From a virus: a stretch of 20,961 nucleotides of DNA. The stretch lies in the IMG/VR virus record IMGVR_UViG_3300027791_000163, positions 1 to 20,961 of that record; one strand, 5' to 3'. The position numbers and the translations under genes are program-made. The notes beneath the pieces were generated by a model. That model worked only from the letters and a program-made list of their open reading frames with translations. It had not been told where the DNA came from and ran no database searches. Positions 13,741 to 20,961 of this stretch are shown piece by piece. Every line of letters starts with the position of its first letter. Within the stretch, counting starts at the first letter, position 1.

Positions 13741-15801
13741 TTAGTTTCCTGTACCAACAATCTCACTAAATTCAACTCCAGTGCGTGTTGCAATAAAGTT
13801 AAGTGTGATAAAGTTAATTGAACGAGCTGGCTTAATATAGATATCAGCCACAAAACGATTAGTATCAATAATGTTTCCAGTGTTATTTGTTTCGTCACAA
13901 ACAACTAAGAAGTCATTAATACCACGTCTACCTTTAACGTCCCTTAAGAATGGTTCAACCATATTACGGAACATTGCACGGGTAAACTCATCGTTTAATT
14001 CAAACAATTGAAATTTGGATGCAGTCGAAATTGCCTTTTCTAAGACAATGAATAGCCTACGTACGTTGATTCTATCAAACGCAGAAGGTTTTCTTTGGTA
14101 TGTTTTATCGCCGAAGAGAAGAATACCTTGACCAGGTTGAGCAACTATTGGATTGATACCTTTCTTATAAAGAGCATCTCTTTCAACCTGATTAGGGTTG
14201 AATTTTAGTTTACTTACACCTAATAATTGACCGCGGCTATAACCTGCTGGTGAGAACCAAGGATCGTTAGTGTTATCTGTTCTTGCGCAAAGACCTGCCA
14301 TATGACCTGCTGCTGGTATATATTGGTATTGGTCTGTGTACTTGTTATAAACATGCACTGCACTCGAGTCGAGCACAACATAAGAGGTTGAACCTAGTGT
14401 TGAGAAATCTGAAATTACTTCAGTTTCGTCATCACTTGATGTATTACACGAGATAAATCCTACACAGTCTTTACGAGTTGTACCGGCAATCTCGATAATC
14501 TTGTTTGGAACAGTTACACTGTCATCAGTTTGTTCTGCAAATAATAGATTTACGTCTACTACATTTACGTCTGCTAAATAATTAAGAGCAGCACTAACAT
14601 TACCAGTTGCAACAGCGCCATCTACACCGTTTATTAGTGTGCCTTGCAAAGAAAGCTTACCGACAGTTGCAACATTGAACGATAGAGAATCGCCTCCTCC
14701 GAGCCCTAGAGCAGCATCCGTGACAGTGATTGTTTCACCCGCCGCAAAACCAACTCCAGGCTTTACGATAGTAATAGTCGAGGCTGTAACAATTCCACCA
14801 GTGGCTACTGTAATACTAAATTCAGCACCCTTACCAGTAGCGTTTGAGCTAGTAGTCGAGTCTGCAATTTTAACAGTGTATGTACCAGGTGTACGATTCA
14901 CAGATGTACCATTTGCAAGTGTTCCTACAGTCGCAACACCAGTTTCAGCGATGTTGGGGGTGGCTCCAGCTATACCAAATTTCTTTTGTACGCCATCAGT
15001 AACAGTTAGACCAGAATCTCCTGGCTGTGCGTCTGTACTACTACTTGTCCACAGCGCTTTAAAACCAGTGTTATTAACGTAAATATATTTAGAGTCACGA
15101 TTAATTACAGTCTCATAATAGTTTGTACCACCGTCTTTAAGAGCATCAGAATACATTGATAAACCTTCATATATTTCTAATATTGCTCCTTTAGTACCAC
15201 TAATCTCTCCTCCAACGTCTTCAACGATAATATGAATTTCGTCGTTTGCGTTAACACCTACATTAGCCTCGCCCCAAGCGGTTGTTCCTGCAAGGTCGCT
15301 TACTAAGTCTTGTGCGGCTATATCAGCGAATCGTCCTTGTGATTCAACACTGTCAGCAACATCACCAGGATCAACTGCGGCTACCGCCATGTGTATTTTA
15401 ATGCTGTTACCTTTAGCACCAAAATATCTTCCAAGGGCGATAGCATCAGAACTTGTTCTGCTATCTTCTTCGTTTGATATAGGTGAGGTAATAGTTGATT
15501 GATTAGCTTCCTTTGTGCTCCACACTGAATTTCGTGCGGCCGTTGGTTCAGCGCGGCTAACGTATAAAGCGTTAGTGTACTTTAAAAAACTGGCTGCCGT
15601 TAAAAAAGATTTGTAAGTGTCTGCATTGGGTGTTCCAAATGTTTCACTTAATTCTTTTTCCGAAGAAACTAATACAGCTTCCTCAGACGGGCCCCAGTTG
15701 AAGTGTCCAGCGAATCCACCAATAGATGTAGATACGGCCGGGATGACGTTTGTTAGATCAATTTCTTTGACCTGTACGCCTGGTGATACTTGAAATCCCA
15801 T
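13741..15801 (-). CDS. 18: Contractile tail sheath protein gp18
   Basis: gp18 is the contracting outer sheath of the tail. The 686 residues (T4: 659) begin with the conserved SPGVQVKEIDLTNVIP and end with NFITLNFIATRTGVEFSEI, the two regions that build the conserved sheath core and its interlocking arms. Residues near 540-640 (FDRINVRRLFIVLEKAI) are also family hallmarks. Residues about 287-381 look like an inserted beta-rich module: GTYTV, GKGAEFSITV, GGIVTASTITIVKPGVGF, GETITV and GGGDSLSFNV, rich in G, T and V. Such modules recur in marine phage virion proteins and would sit on the outer, variable face. The start has a strong ribosome site GAGGGGAAAA and a 73-base leader from a late promoter. 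Confidence 0.97.
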   Translation of the reverse strand: MGFQVSPGVQVKEIDLTNVIPAVSTSIGGFAGHFNWGPSEEAVLVSSEKELSETFGTPNADTYKSFLTAASFLKYTNALYVSRAEPTAARNSVWSTKEANQSTITSPISNEEDSRTSSDAIALGRYFGAKGNSIKIHMAVAAVDPGDVADSVESQGRFADIAAQDLVSDLAGTTAWGEANVGVNANDEIHIIVEDVGGEISGTKGAILEIYEGLSMYSDALKDGGTNYYETVINRDSKYIYVNNTGFKALWTSSSTDAQPGDSGLTVTDGVQKKFGIAGATPNIAETGVATVGTLANGTSVNRTPGTYTVKIADSTTSSNATGKGAEFSITVATGGIVTASTITIVKPGVGFAAGETITVTDAALGLGGGDSLSFNVATVGKLSLQGTLINGVDGAVATGNVSAALNYLADVNVVDVNLLFAEQTDDSVTVPNKIIEIAGTTRKDCVGFISCNTSSDDETEVISDFSTLGSTSYVVLDSSAVHVYNKYTDQYQYIPAAGHMAGLCARTDNTNDPWFSPAGYSRGQLLGVSKLKFNPNQVERDALYKKGINPIVAQPGQGILLFGDKTYQRKPSAFDRINVRRLFIVLEKAISTASKFQLFELNDEFTRAMFRNMVEPFLRDVKGRRGINDFLVVCDETNNTGNIIDTNRFVADIYIKPARSINFITLNFIATRTGVEFSEIVGTGN
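14659..14943 (-). other. Inserted beta-rich module in gp18
   Basis: Codes residues about 287-381. The pattern GTYTV, GxGAxFxITV, G-V-T-x-x-T-I-x-x-x-G-x-G-F, GETITV, lGGGDSLSFNV is a repeat type I recognise from structural proteins of marine phages. Its limits are approximate, and the outer location on the sheath is inferred from where T4-like sheaths vary. Confidence 0.5.
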
Positions 15802-15874
15802 AATAGTTTTCCCCTCAATTTGTTTGTTTAATTAATAAGTTTTTTTGCATAATAAGGTATTTTCTCAATAGTTC

Positions 15875-15886
15875 TATTTATAAATA
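15875..15886. promoter_or_regulatory. Late promoter for gene 18, palindromic TATTTATAAATA
   Basis: The minus-strand octamer TATAAATA (15882-15875) is 73 bases before the gp18 ATG and 12 bases beyond the gene 17 stop. Four more bases make the site a perfect 12-base palindrome, so the plus strand also reads TATAAATA (15879-15886), pointing into gene 17. The minus-strand function is well supported; plus-strand use is open. Confidence 0.8.
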
Positions 15887-15893
15887 TTGCGAA

Positions 15894-17486
15894 TTAGAGA
15901 TTTCCCCATTGTTTTGCTTGTTCGACCAGTTTATCATGGTCTGATCGCCCTTTGCTGCTATCAACCACATAACCAAAAGGCAGCAAGTCTTCTTCCATTT
16001 CTCTAACTCTATCTTTATATAAAATAGTTTTCAAATCTAATTCAGCTATATTTCCAAAAGCATCAGAAGAAACAAACCACGCAAACATCACTAAATTCAT
16101 AGCTAAGTCGTCGTGGTTACCCGCAGATGCTGCGTACGAAGGTCCGTTGACTTCAAACGTTGTAAGTTCATCGATAGTATAACCATCAGATAAATCCAAT
16201 TTTCCCATTTCTATAATGTCTTTTAAATTTGAGCAACCTATTCTTTTTATTCGTTTAGTCATCATAACACCTAAACCACTCGCCTTTACAGAAGATGAAA
16301 CAAACATATTTTCGTATTCGTAATCGTAATAGACATGATTACACACCACTTTTCCTACATCGTTATTTTCAATAACTACAACCGCTTCGTTATACAACGC
16401 TGCTATTTTCACGATTATATCTGGAAACAACATAGGTGATATAAGGTTGTTTCTGTACGTACAGACCTGCGTAAACCTTTCTTTACACACTTTGATAACA
16501 TTGAATGTTGAGTAATCTTGGCCTCTTCCGTTTGATACATCAACAGTCATAATGTATTGGGCACCTTCTTCAGGTTCTTCAAAATAATACACGTCGTTTC
16601 TAACCTGTATAGGCACTTTAGATTTTAGTTCTAAAAGTGTATTCGAAGAGATAAGCGTATTAGAAGTGCCATGAAAATTATTACCAAACTCTTGTTCGAA
16701 CTGTAGTTCTGATGTATTGGCTATAGTTATATCTTTCCATTTCTGATCTCGTCCAGGCACGTCCCACCAATCAACTCTAAAATCTTTAAACCCATTTGTA
16801 TTTTGAACAGCTCCTTCGTATAAACGGTGGTAAATATTTCCTACACCATTCGCGGTAGAACAAATAATAACTTTTGTTTCTTGACCAGAAGAAACCACTG
16901 GATACGTAGATGTATAAAACTCTGCAGCATTTTCAACAAACGCGAACTCGTCAAGAAAAAGCAAATTGACTGACAAACCGCGGATAGAACTCCCGGTAGT
17001 AGCAGCCGCAATAATTTTAGTATTATTGCCAAACGTTATATTACCCTTATTCAACGCTTTGGTCCCTGGTTGTAAAAAGAAAGGTAGATTTTCTAATGCT
17101 AGAGTAATCCGAGCTAGCATTTCTCTAGCAACAGCACCTTTATTAGCAAGAACAGCAATTGTTTTTTCTGCGTTAAATATCGCGTACCATAGAATGTAAA
17201 CGACGCATGCGATTGATTTACCTGATTGACGACACGCTAAAACGATATTAAATCGATTATCGGTAAAGTTATCAAACATTTTTTCTTGATAAGGATAAGG
17301 ATCAAATGGAACCAAACCTTCGTCAAGATTAATCACCTTTACGTACTTCCGAGCGAAGTAAATAGGATCTTGCATGCATTTTACGTATTCGTCTACTTCT
17401 TCTTTTGTAAACGAATCTTGGATACCATCTTTTTTAACTAAGTTATTTCCAAGATATCCTGCGTCTGGGTTAACTTTCCTCGGCAT
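15894..17486 (-). CDS. 17: Large terminase subunit gp17 (packaging ATPase and nuclease)
   Basis: gp17 is the motor that pumps DNA through the portal and cuts the concatemer. The 530 residues (T4: 610) contain Walker A as CRQSGKS at 85-91, Walker B LLFLDEF at 175-181 with catalytic E180, and the coupling motif CSTANG at 209-214. The RNase H-like nuclease domain follows with MTVDVSNGRGQD, a central VVIENND and a C-terminal HDDLAMNLVMFAW, which supply the acidic metal ligands. All motifs are intact. The shorter length comes mostly from the ends relative to T4. It starts 17 bases inside the end of gene 16, so both terminase subunits are coupled. Confidence 0.97.
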   Translation of the reverse strand: MPRKVNPDAGYLGNNLVKKDGIQDSFTKEEVDEYVKCMQDPIYFARKYVKVINLDEGLVPFDPYPYQEKMFDNFTDNRFNIVLACRQSGKSIACVVYILWYAIFNAEKTIAVLANKGAVAREMLARITLALENLPFFLQPGTKALNKGNITFGNNTKIIAAATTGSSIRGLSVNLLFLDEFAFVENAAEFYTSTYPVVSSGQETKVIICSTANGVGNIYHRLYEGAVQNTNGFKDFRVDWWDVPGRDQKWKDITIANTSELQFEQEFGNNFHGTSNTLISSNTLLELKSKVPIQVRNDVYYFEEPEEGAQYIMTVDVSNGRGQDYSTFNVIKVCKERFTQVCTYRNNLISPMLFPDIIVKIAALYNEAVVVIENNDVGKVVCNHVYYDYEYENMFVSSSVKASGLGVMMTKRIKRIGCSNLKDIIEMGKLDLSDGYTIDELTTFEVNGPSYAASAGNHDDLAMNLVMFAWFVSSDAFGNIAELDLKTILYKDRVREMEEDLLPFGYVVDSSKGRSDHDKLVEQAKQWGNL

Positions 17487-17901
17487 CGATTATAGTCTCT
17501 TTGTGTTTTTCCTTTAAAAACTTTTGAAGCTGCGTAGTTGAACCTACGAAAATCGAGTTGTTAGTAGTATTGCCCCCGCTAGAATATCCATCTTTGCTTT
17601 GTGTGATATCTTTCCTAGTTTTTTGTAACTTCACAAGATCTTGAGTCATCGTACTCGCGTCCTTTATCATATTAGATAGAACCTCAAATGCCCGCGGATG
17701 TTCTGACTCAGAGGCCAAAGCCATCATATGATTAATCGCTTCTGAAGACTGATCAATCAGGTCTTTCATTTTTGCACGAGAATATTCTATATCTTTCTCA
17801 GTATCATTTATTATTTGACCCTTATCAACTTCGGTTTTTGGCTTTTCTATGATTTTAAGATTTTTTTCAAGTGCATCAAGTATTTCATTATTTTTATTCA
17901 T
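17470..17901 (-). CDS. 16: Small terminase subunit gp16
   Basis: gp16 recognises DNA and regulates gp17 at packaging initiation. The identification rests on position directly before and overlapping gene 17, on the length of 143 residues (T4: 164) and on the layout: a charged N terminus, two central helices forming a coiled coil (about 35-95, with DQSSEAINHMMALASES and an HPRAFEVLSNMIKDA block), and a short hydrophilic C-terminal tail with G, N and T followed by a QLQKFLKEK helix. These central blocks are typical of marine gp16 homologues. It starts 2 bases after the gene 15 stop and has no visible ribosome site, so translation probably depends on coupling. Confidence 0.9.
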   Translation of the reverse strand: MNKNNEILDALEKNLKIIEKPKTEVDKGQIINDTEKDIEYSRAKMKDLIDQSSEAINHMMALASESEHPRAFEVLSNMIKDASTMTQDLVKLQKTRKDITQSKDGYSSGGNTTNNSIFVGSTTQLQKFLKEKHKETIIDAEES

Positions 17902-17903
17902 AA

Positions 17904-18713
17904 TTAACTATGTGTGAATCCAAACGTAGTAGTAATTGTATCTGTTGAATCTAAAGGTGCTTCGTCGGATGCTGCTACGGTGTGTCTTACATTTTCTAAT
18001 CCTGGCTCGTTATCATACCCATGAGGATATTGTGTTTTCAATGTTGCGGTGTTTTTAGTATCTGCGTAAAAGAATGTGTCTACTGTGCGTATAATCTTTC
18101 CTTCATCAACACCTCCAGCAAATTTAACTTTCATCGTAAAGTCTAATACATACGTCAAATTCCTACGCGTTTCAAAATCTCCTTCATATGTATCTTCAAA
18201 ACTCGTTCCATTCAAAACAATTGGAACATCGGTAATTGTATTAGGACCTTCTAGTTCTTTTACGGCAACAGTGTATTCAGGCGTAAAGCTTGGAAGTATT
18301 TGTTCAAATATTTGTAAAGCATCATCTTGGTTTTTCGCAAATATGTTTAATTGCATTCCTATGTTATAAGGAACACTCTGAAAAACAGTGTCGACACTCG
18401 TCGCTGCAGCGCTGGATGTAGCACTTAAAAACCTTTTATTTATCTTATTTAATTTAGACGATGAATCAAAATCTATAGATGTAATTTCAAAACTCATCCT
18501 TGGTAATTTAATCGCTATGCTCTTATCTGAAGCTGCAGAAGTATCAGATTGTATTCTCGCGAGAAACTTAGATCTTGGTCCATACGCTATTGGAACTCGT
18601 GTTTCACCAACACCTTGTTGAACAATTTTAATGTTATTAAATATTGTACCAAAGACAGCAACTGATTTTTTCAGAGTCTGATTATAAAAATGTTTTCCAT
18701 TAAATATTGACAT
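17904..18713 (-). CDS. 15: Tail sheath terminator and neck protein gp15
   Basis: gp15 caps the completed tail, binding the last sheath ring and connecting the tail to the head. The 269 residues match T4 (272). The N-terminal HFYNQTLKKSVAVFGTIFNNI and the nearby VPIAYGPRSKFLARIQ region are strong family marks, as are the central NIFAKNQDDALQIFEQILPSF segment and DFTMKVKFAG near the end (each named in part). It starts 2 bases after the gene 14 stop and ends 2 bases before gene 16, so it belongs to a continuous 13-16 unit driven by the late promoter of gene 13. Confidence 0.96.
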   Translation of the reverse strand: MSIFNGKHFYNQTLKKSVAVFGTIFNNIKIVQQGVGETRVPIAYGPRSKFLARIQSDTSAASDKSIAIKLPRMSFEITSIDFDSSSKLNKINKRFLSATSSAAATSVDTVFQSVPYNIGMQLNIFAKNQDDALQIFEQILPSFTPEYTVAVKELEGPNTITDVPIVLNGTSFEDTYEGDFETRRNLTYVLDFTMKVKFAGGVDEGKIIRTVDTFFYADTKNTATLKTQYPHGYDNEPGLENVRHTVAASDEAPLDSTDTITTTFGFTHS

Positions 18714-18715
18714 GA

Positions 18716-19621
18716 CTAACTCGTTATATTTGGTTTACCGAATGGGTTTTCTTCACTGAAATCTATAAAGTTATTTCCTATAGTTTCAAAATCTACGTTA
18801 TCTGCATAAGGGTCGTTATTATCAATAGAAGCGAAAGCATCTATTGAACTAATTTCGTATGAAGCAGCAGATGTGACACCTATAATATTTCCTGTTGTAC
18901 CTGCACTCGTCGGTGCAAAGAGCGTGTTACTTCCATCGCTCGCAACTTGACTCGATACTTCAATCTTTCCTGAACTTACTGTAGATACTTCACCTGTAAC
19001 AGTAATACCACTCGATGTGTTTGTCTGTGTTACATCTTCTCCTACTTGGTATGTGCCACTACCAGAACCAAGTGTAAGTTCTGTACGAGAAGCATAGTCG
19101 GTTTCAAATTGATCAACTTCTACGATGCCAGTATCAATCGCTTCATTGCCGTATTCAAACAATTCACATGTTAACTTGAATGTCGGAAGATTTGATAATT
19201 GATAGAACGGAGACTCATCTTCAACAAAGCTAATTTGGAATAAACCTTTTACGAGAGGAAAGTAAATTAGATCACCTTCTTGCGGCCTACCCTCTGCTAT
19301 TGGTTGGAATCTGCCAACAAGCTCTTCCCACCTTCTCGTAGCAAGAACCAACGTCATTGAATCTCGAACTTCTACACCAAACTTTGAAAGTAAATCTCCA
19401 TCACCTTCAAACCCATCGGTATTTTCAACGTACATCTCAATTTGAAATGCTTCACCGAATTTACTCAACGAATCTTCATTAAAGATCGCATTTGTATTAA
19501 CGATAGTACGAGGAATGTAATATACATCATGCCCGTATATCTTAAGAGCCTCTATCGTAATATCTTCGTAGAGTCTTTTTTCGGGCGTAGTTCCTTGAGA
19601 AAAATATACATTTCGTGGCAT
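18716..19621 (-). CDS. 14: Neck protein gp14
   Basis: gp14 joins gp13 to form the neck through which head and tail are connected. The 301 residues exceed T4 gp14 (256). The start MPRNVYFSQGTTPEKRLYEDI and the following KIYGHDVYYIPRT (named in part) are hallmarks, as are RRWEELVG near 96-103 and PQEGDLIYFPL near 113-123. The C-terminal DFSEENPFGKPN is also conserved. The extra length is a G, S, T and V-rich stretch at about 181-258, with TYQVGEDVTQTN, GITVTGEVSTVSSGKIEVS and GNIIGVTS, which looks like an inserted small beta domain. It begins 6 bases after the gene 13 stop. Confidence 0.95.
   Translation of the reverse strand: MPRNVYFSQGTTPEKRLYEDITIEALKIYGHDVYYIPRTIVNTNAIFNEDSLSKFGEAFQIEMYVENTDGFEGDGDLLSKFGVEVRDSMTLVLATRRWEELVGRFQPIAEGRPQEGDLIYFPLVKGLFQISFVEDESPFYQLSNLPTFKLTCELFEYGNEAIDTGIVEVDQFETDYASRTELTLGSGSGTYQVGEDVTQTNTSSGITVTGEVSTVSSGKIEVSSQVASDGSNTLFAPTSAGTTGNIIGVTSAASYEISSIDAFASIDNNDPYADNVDFETIGNNFIDFSEENPFGKPNITS
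18848..19081 (-). other. Inserted beta-rich module in gp14
   Basis: Codes residues about 181-258 between the conserved core and the conserved C-terminal tail of gp14. The pattern YQVGE-V-Q, then a G-V-x-x-W/S-like strand and G-I-x-G-x-xSGA-like end, resembles modules in other marine phage structural proteins. The limits are by eye. Confidence 0.45.
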
Positions 19622-19627
19622 AATAAA

Positions 19628-20380
19628 TTAACCGATAAAGTCTAGTGGAGGCATTTCATGTTTCAGTTGCATCGTTTCTTCGAGCAGCTGGATCTCTTCT
19701 TTCGCATCGTCAAAAATCTGACGACCATTGAGTGTAACACCGCCTGGTAAAACCATTCCCTCGAATTTAATTAAGTTTAATCCCCATTGTCTTTTAAATA
19801 GTGCGGTTGTATATTTCTTTAAAAACCCATCGTTGTAAACATCAACGAATGACTCTGGGTCTACTAATTGGTACCCATCAAAGACTACGTATTGATTCAA
19901 CATGTTATCTAAGGTATTAGAATGAAAGTTTACCCTATTCTTGTGACGCGAGTATTCAATCATTTCATATACACCGTTTATATTACGATCAATCATTGAC
20001 AAATACTGCTTTGTCATTTCGTAATTTACTATTCCGCCATGAATAGAATTTAAATCGAAGATGTCGTTTAAGTGTATTTGGTAATCAATCGAGAAAGCAC
20101 CAGAGCTATTACTGCTGCTTACATTAAACACGTTGTTGATTGAAAGTATATTATCACTTGATTCTATTGGAATAAACCCATTAGTGATATCAGTCTGCGT
20201 AACTTGGTGTTTTAACAAGTTACGAACAACCGCATCTCCATGATATTCCTGATAATACTGCAGCGCTTCATCAACACGATCTTCGAGTTGATCTTCATCA
20301 ACGTTAATTTCAATCACAGGATGGCCTAAAGATCTTAAGCAATAATCTATTAATTTTTGTCGTGTGTTAGGTTGTGCCAT
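19628..20380 (-). CDS. 13: Neck protein gp13
   Basis: gp13 binds the portal after packaging and, with gp14, forms the head-completion neck. The 250 residues are shorter than T4 gp13 (309) but usual for marine relatives. The N-terminal block, with YCLRSLGHPVIEINV and DEDQLEDRVDEALQYYQEYH, is diagnostic, and the start codon matches that of the family. The LNQYVVFDGYQLVDPE and the KKYTTALFKRQWGLNLIKFEGM areas are also familiar (each named in part). It opens the 13-14-15-16-17 unit behind a perfect late promoter that ends five bases before the ATG. No ribosome site is seen. Confidence 0.95.
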   Translation of the reverse strand: MAQPNTRQKLIDYCLRSLGHPVIEINVDEDQLEDRVDEALQYYQEYHGDAVVRNLLKHQVTQTDITNGFIPIESSDNILSINNVFNVSSSNSSGAFSIDYQIHLNDIFDLNSIHGGIVNYEMTKQYLSMIDRNINGVYEMIEYSRHKNRVNFHSNTLDNMLNQYVVFDGYQLVDPESFVDVYNDGFLKKYTTALFKRQWGLNLIKFEGMVLPGGVTLNGRQIFDDAKEEIQLLEETMQLKHEMPPLDFIG

Positions 20381-20385
20381 AATTC

Positions 20386-20393
20386 TATTTATA
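20386..20393 (-). promoter_or_regulatory. Late promoter TATAAATA for genes 13-17
   Basis: The minus strand reads TATAAATA, GAATT, ATG (20380). The octamer overlaps the stop codon of the gene before it. Again the A of the ATG would be the first base of the mRNA. It is the only exact late element found ahead of genes 13 to 17. Confidence 0.85.
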
Positions 20394-20637
20394 ACATTTC
20401 TTCAGTAGGAAATAAATCTTCTTTGAACTGTTCTTTTTGCGTTTCTGTTAAATTAAATCCTATTGCAGCTTCATCAAAGCTATTATAATATGTCCAACCG
20501 TCTACTGGATACGTATATGTATCCTTTAAAGCTATGTCTAATGTCCACTCTTTATTCAATAAAACTTGTCCATGTATTAATTGTGGTCTACCTTTATTGC
20601 TTGGTTCTAATTTGTAAAATCCTTTTTCTTCTTCCAT
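20389..20637 (-). CDS. Small hypothetical protein
   Basis: I do not recognise this 82-residue protein. It is rich in aromatic residues in the middle (TYTYPVDGWTYYNSF) and has an acidic helical C terminus (QKEQFKEDLFPTEEML). There is no signal peptide or membrane segment. It starts 7 bases after the stop of the upstream structural frame and its stop overlaps the late promoter of gene 13. The tight spacing and same strand argue that it is real. The position, between a putative tail or fibre protein and the neck genes, suggests a small virion or assembly factor, but the sequence shows nothing more definite. Confidence 0.7.
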   Translation of the reverse strand: MEEEKGFYKLEPSNKGRPQLIHGQVLLNKEWTLDIALKDTYTYPVDGWTYYNSFDEAAIGFNLTETQKEQFKEDLFPTEEML

Positions 20638-20644
20638 GATATTT

Positions 20645-20961
20645 TTACGCTAATGTTAACGTCCAACCTTTATTTGTTGCAATGGCCTTATCTGCATCTG
20701 TTAGATCTGCGGTGTATGAATTATTTCTTAGGTCAAGCGTAGCGCTATGTGATACTGTGACCAATTGATTAAAAATTTCTAACATGTTTGCACGGTTAAT
20801 AGGATTATACCTTAATCCATCACCACTACCACCAGTTACAGTATATTTAAATCCTGTCATAACTTCTGAAAATGTAACAGCGTTTGTTGCTCCAGACCAA
20901 TCTGCTGAGTGAGGTGTGAATTGAGTGCTTGAAGATGCCGAAGAGCTTTCGTTTGGTGTAT
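20645..20961 (-). CDS. C-terminal part of a probable virion protein with leucine-rich-repeat-like end
   Basis: The frame is open from the right edge of the window (20961) to the stop at 20645, so about 104 C-terminal residues are present. An ATG at 20860 lies inside this open frame and is not likely to be the start, because the preceding 100 bases code sensibly in frame (S-rich, then HSADWSGATNAV). The C terminus reads MLEIFNQLVTVSHSATLDLR, NNSYTADL, TDADKAIATNKGWTLTLA; the L-x-L-x-x-N and the D-K-x-IAT-x-KGWT ending resemble the terminal unit of BspA-type leucine-rich repeats seen in bacterial surface and phage structural proteins. A tail fibre or neck-whisker protein is plausible from the place before gene 13. 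Confidence 0.65.
   Translation of the reverse strand, partial: TPNESSSASSSTQFTPHSADWSGATNAVTFSEVMTGFKYTVTGGSGDGLRYNPINRANMLEIFNQLVTVSHSATLDLRNNSYTADLTDADKAIATNKGWTLTLA

Noticed and set aside
14639-15082. Plus-strand 147-residue frame in gene 18
   Set aside because: Fully antisense to conserved sheath coding sequence, no ribosome site, no homology pattern.
20645-20860. Separate 71-residue gene starting at ATG 20860
   Set aside because: The frame is open upstream to the window edge with sensible coding, so this ATG is probably internal.

Overview
This window is a piece of a T4-like myovirus genome. Every convincing gene lies on the minus strand, so transcription runs from position 20961 towards 1. 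The gene set and order (13-14-15-16-17-18-19-20-small core gene-21-22-23, a tail-tube-like gene, uvsY, uvsW, 55, 47, 46) is the T4 virion and late-control core as arranged in marine T4-like phages. Protein sequences, especially gp47, gp13 and gp23, look closest to the cyanophage/pelagiphage side of the group, judged from memory of those families and not from a search. The DNA is AT-rich. No tRNA, integrase, insertion sequence or CRISPR array was seen, and the host cannot be told from this window.

Layout, read in the direction of transcription. (a) 20961-20389: the end of a probable structural protein with a leucine-rich-repeat-like tail, then a small unknown gene. (b) 20380-17904: neck and tail-completion genes 13, 14 and 15, almost without gaps. 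(c) 17901-15894: small and large terminase, overlapping. (d) 15801-13189: tail sheath and tail tube. (e) 13119-7853: portal, a 52-residue core-like gene, prohead protease, a very acidic scaffold, and the major capsid protein, ended by a strong hairpin terminator. (f) 7772-7287: a second tail-tube-like protein. (g) 7267-4295: a tightly coupled cluster of uvsY, a SAM methyltransferase, uvsW and an Sm-like protein. (h) 4161-813: the late sigma factor gp55 and the recombination nuclease gp47/gp46. (i) 698-1: the start of a zinc metallopeptidase, cut by the window edge.

Regulation can be read in the sequence. Six copies of the T4 late -10 element TATAAATA precede structural genes. In four of them (gp13, gp20, the 52-residue gene and the gp19-like gene) the octamer ends exactly five bases before the ATG, which predicts leaderless late mRNAs. 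gp55, which would recognise these elements, and the metallopeptidase have bacterial sigma70-type promoters instead, so they can be made by host polymerase earlier. Between gp55 and the Sm-like gene lies an exactly symmetric pair of divergent sigma70-type promoters around an inverted repeat. The rightward member would make an RNA antisense to the Sm-like gene. This regulatory island beside a phage Sm-like protein is the most interesting item in the window.
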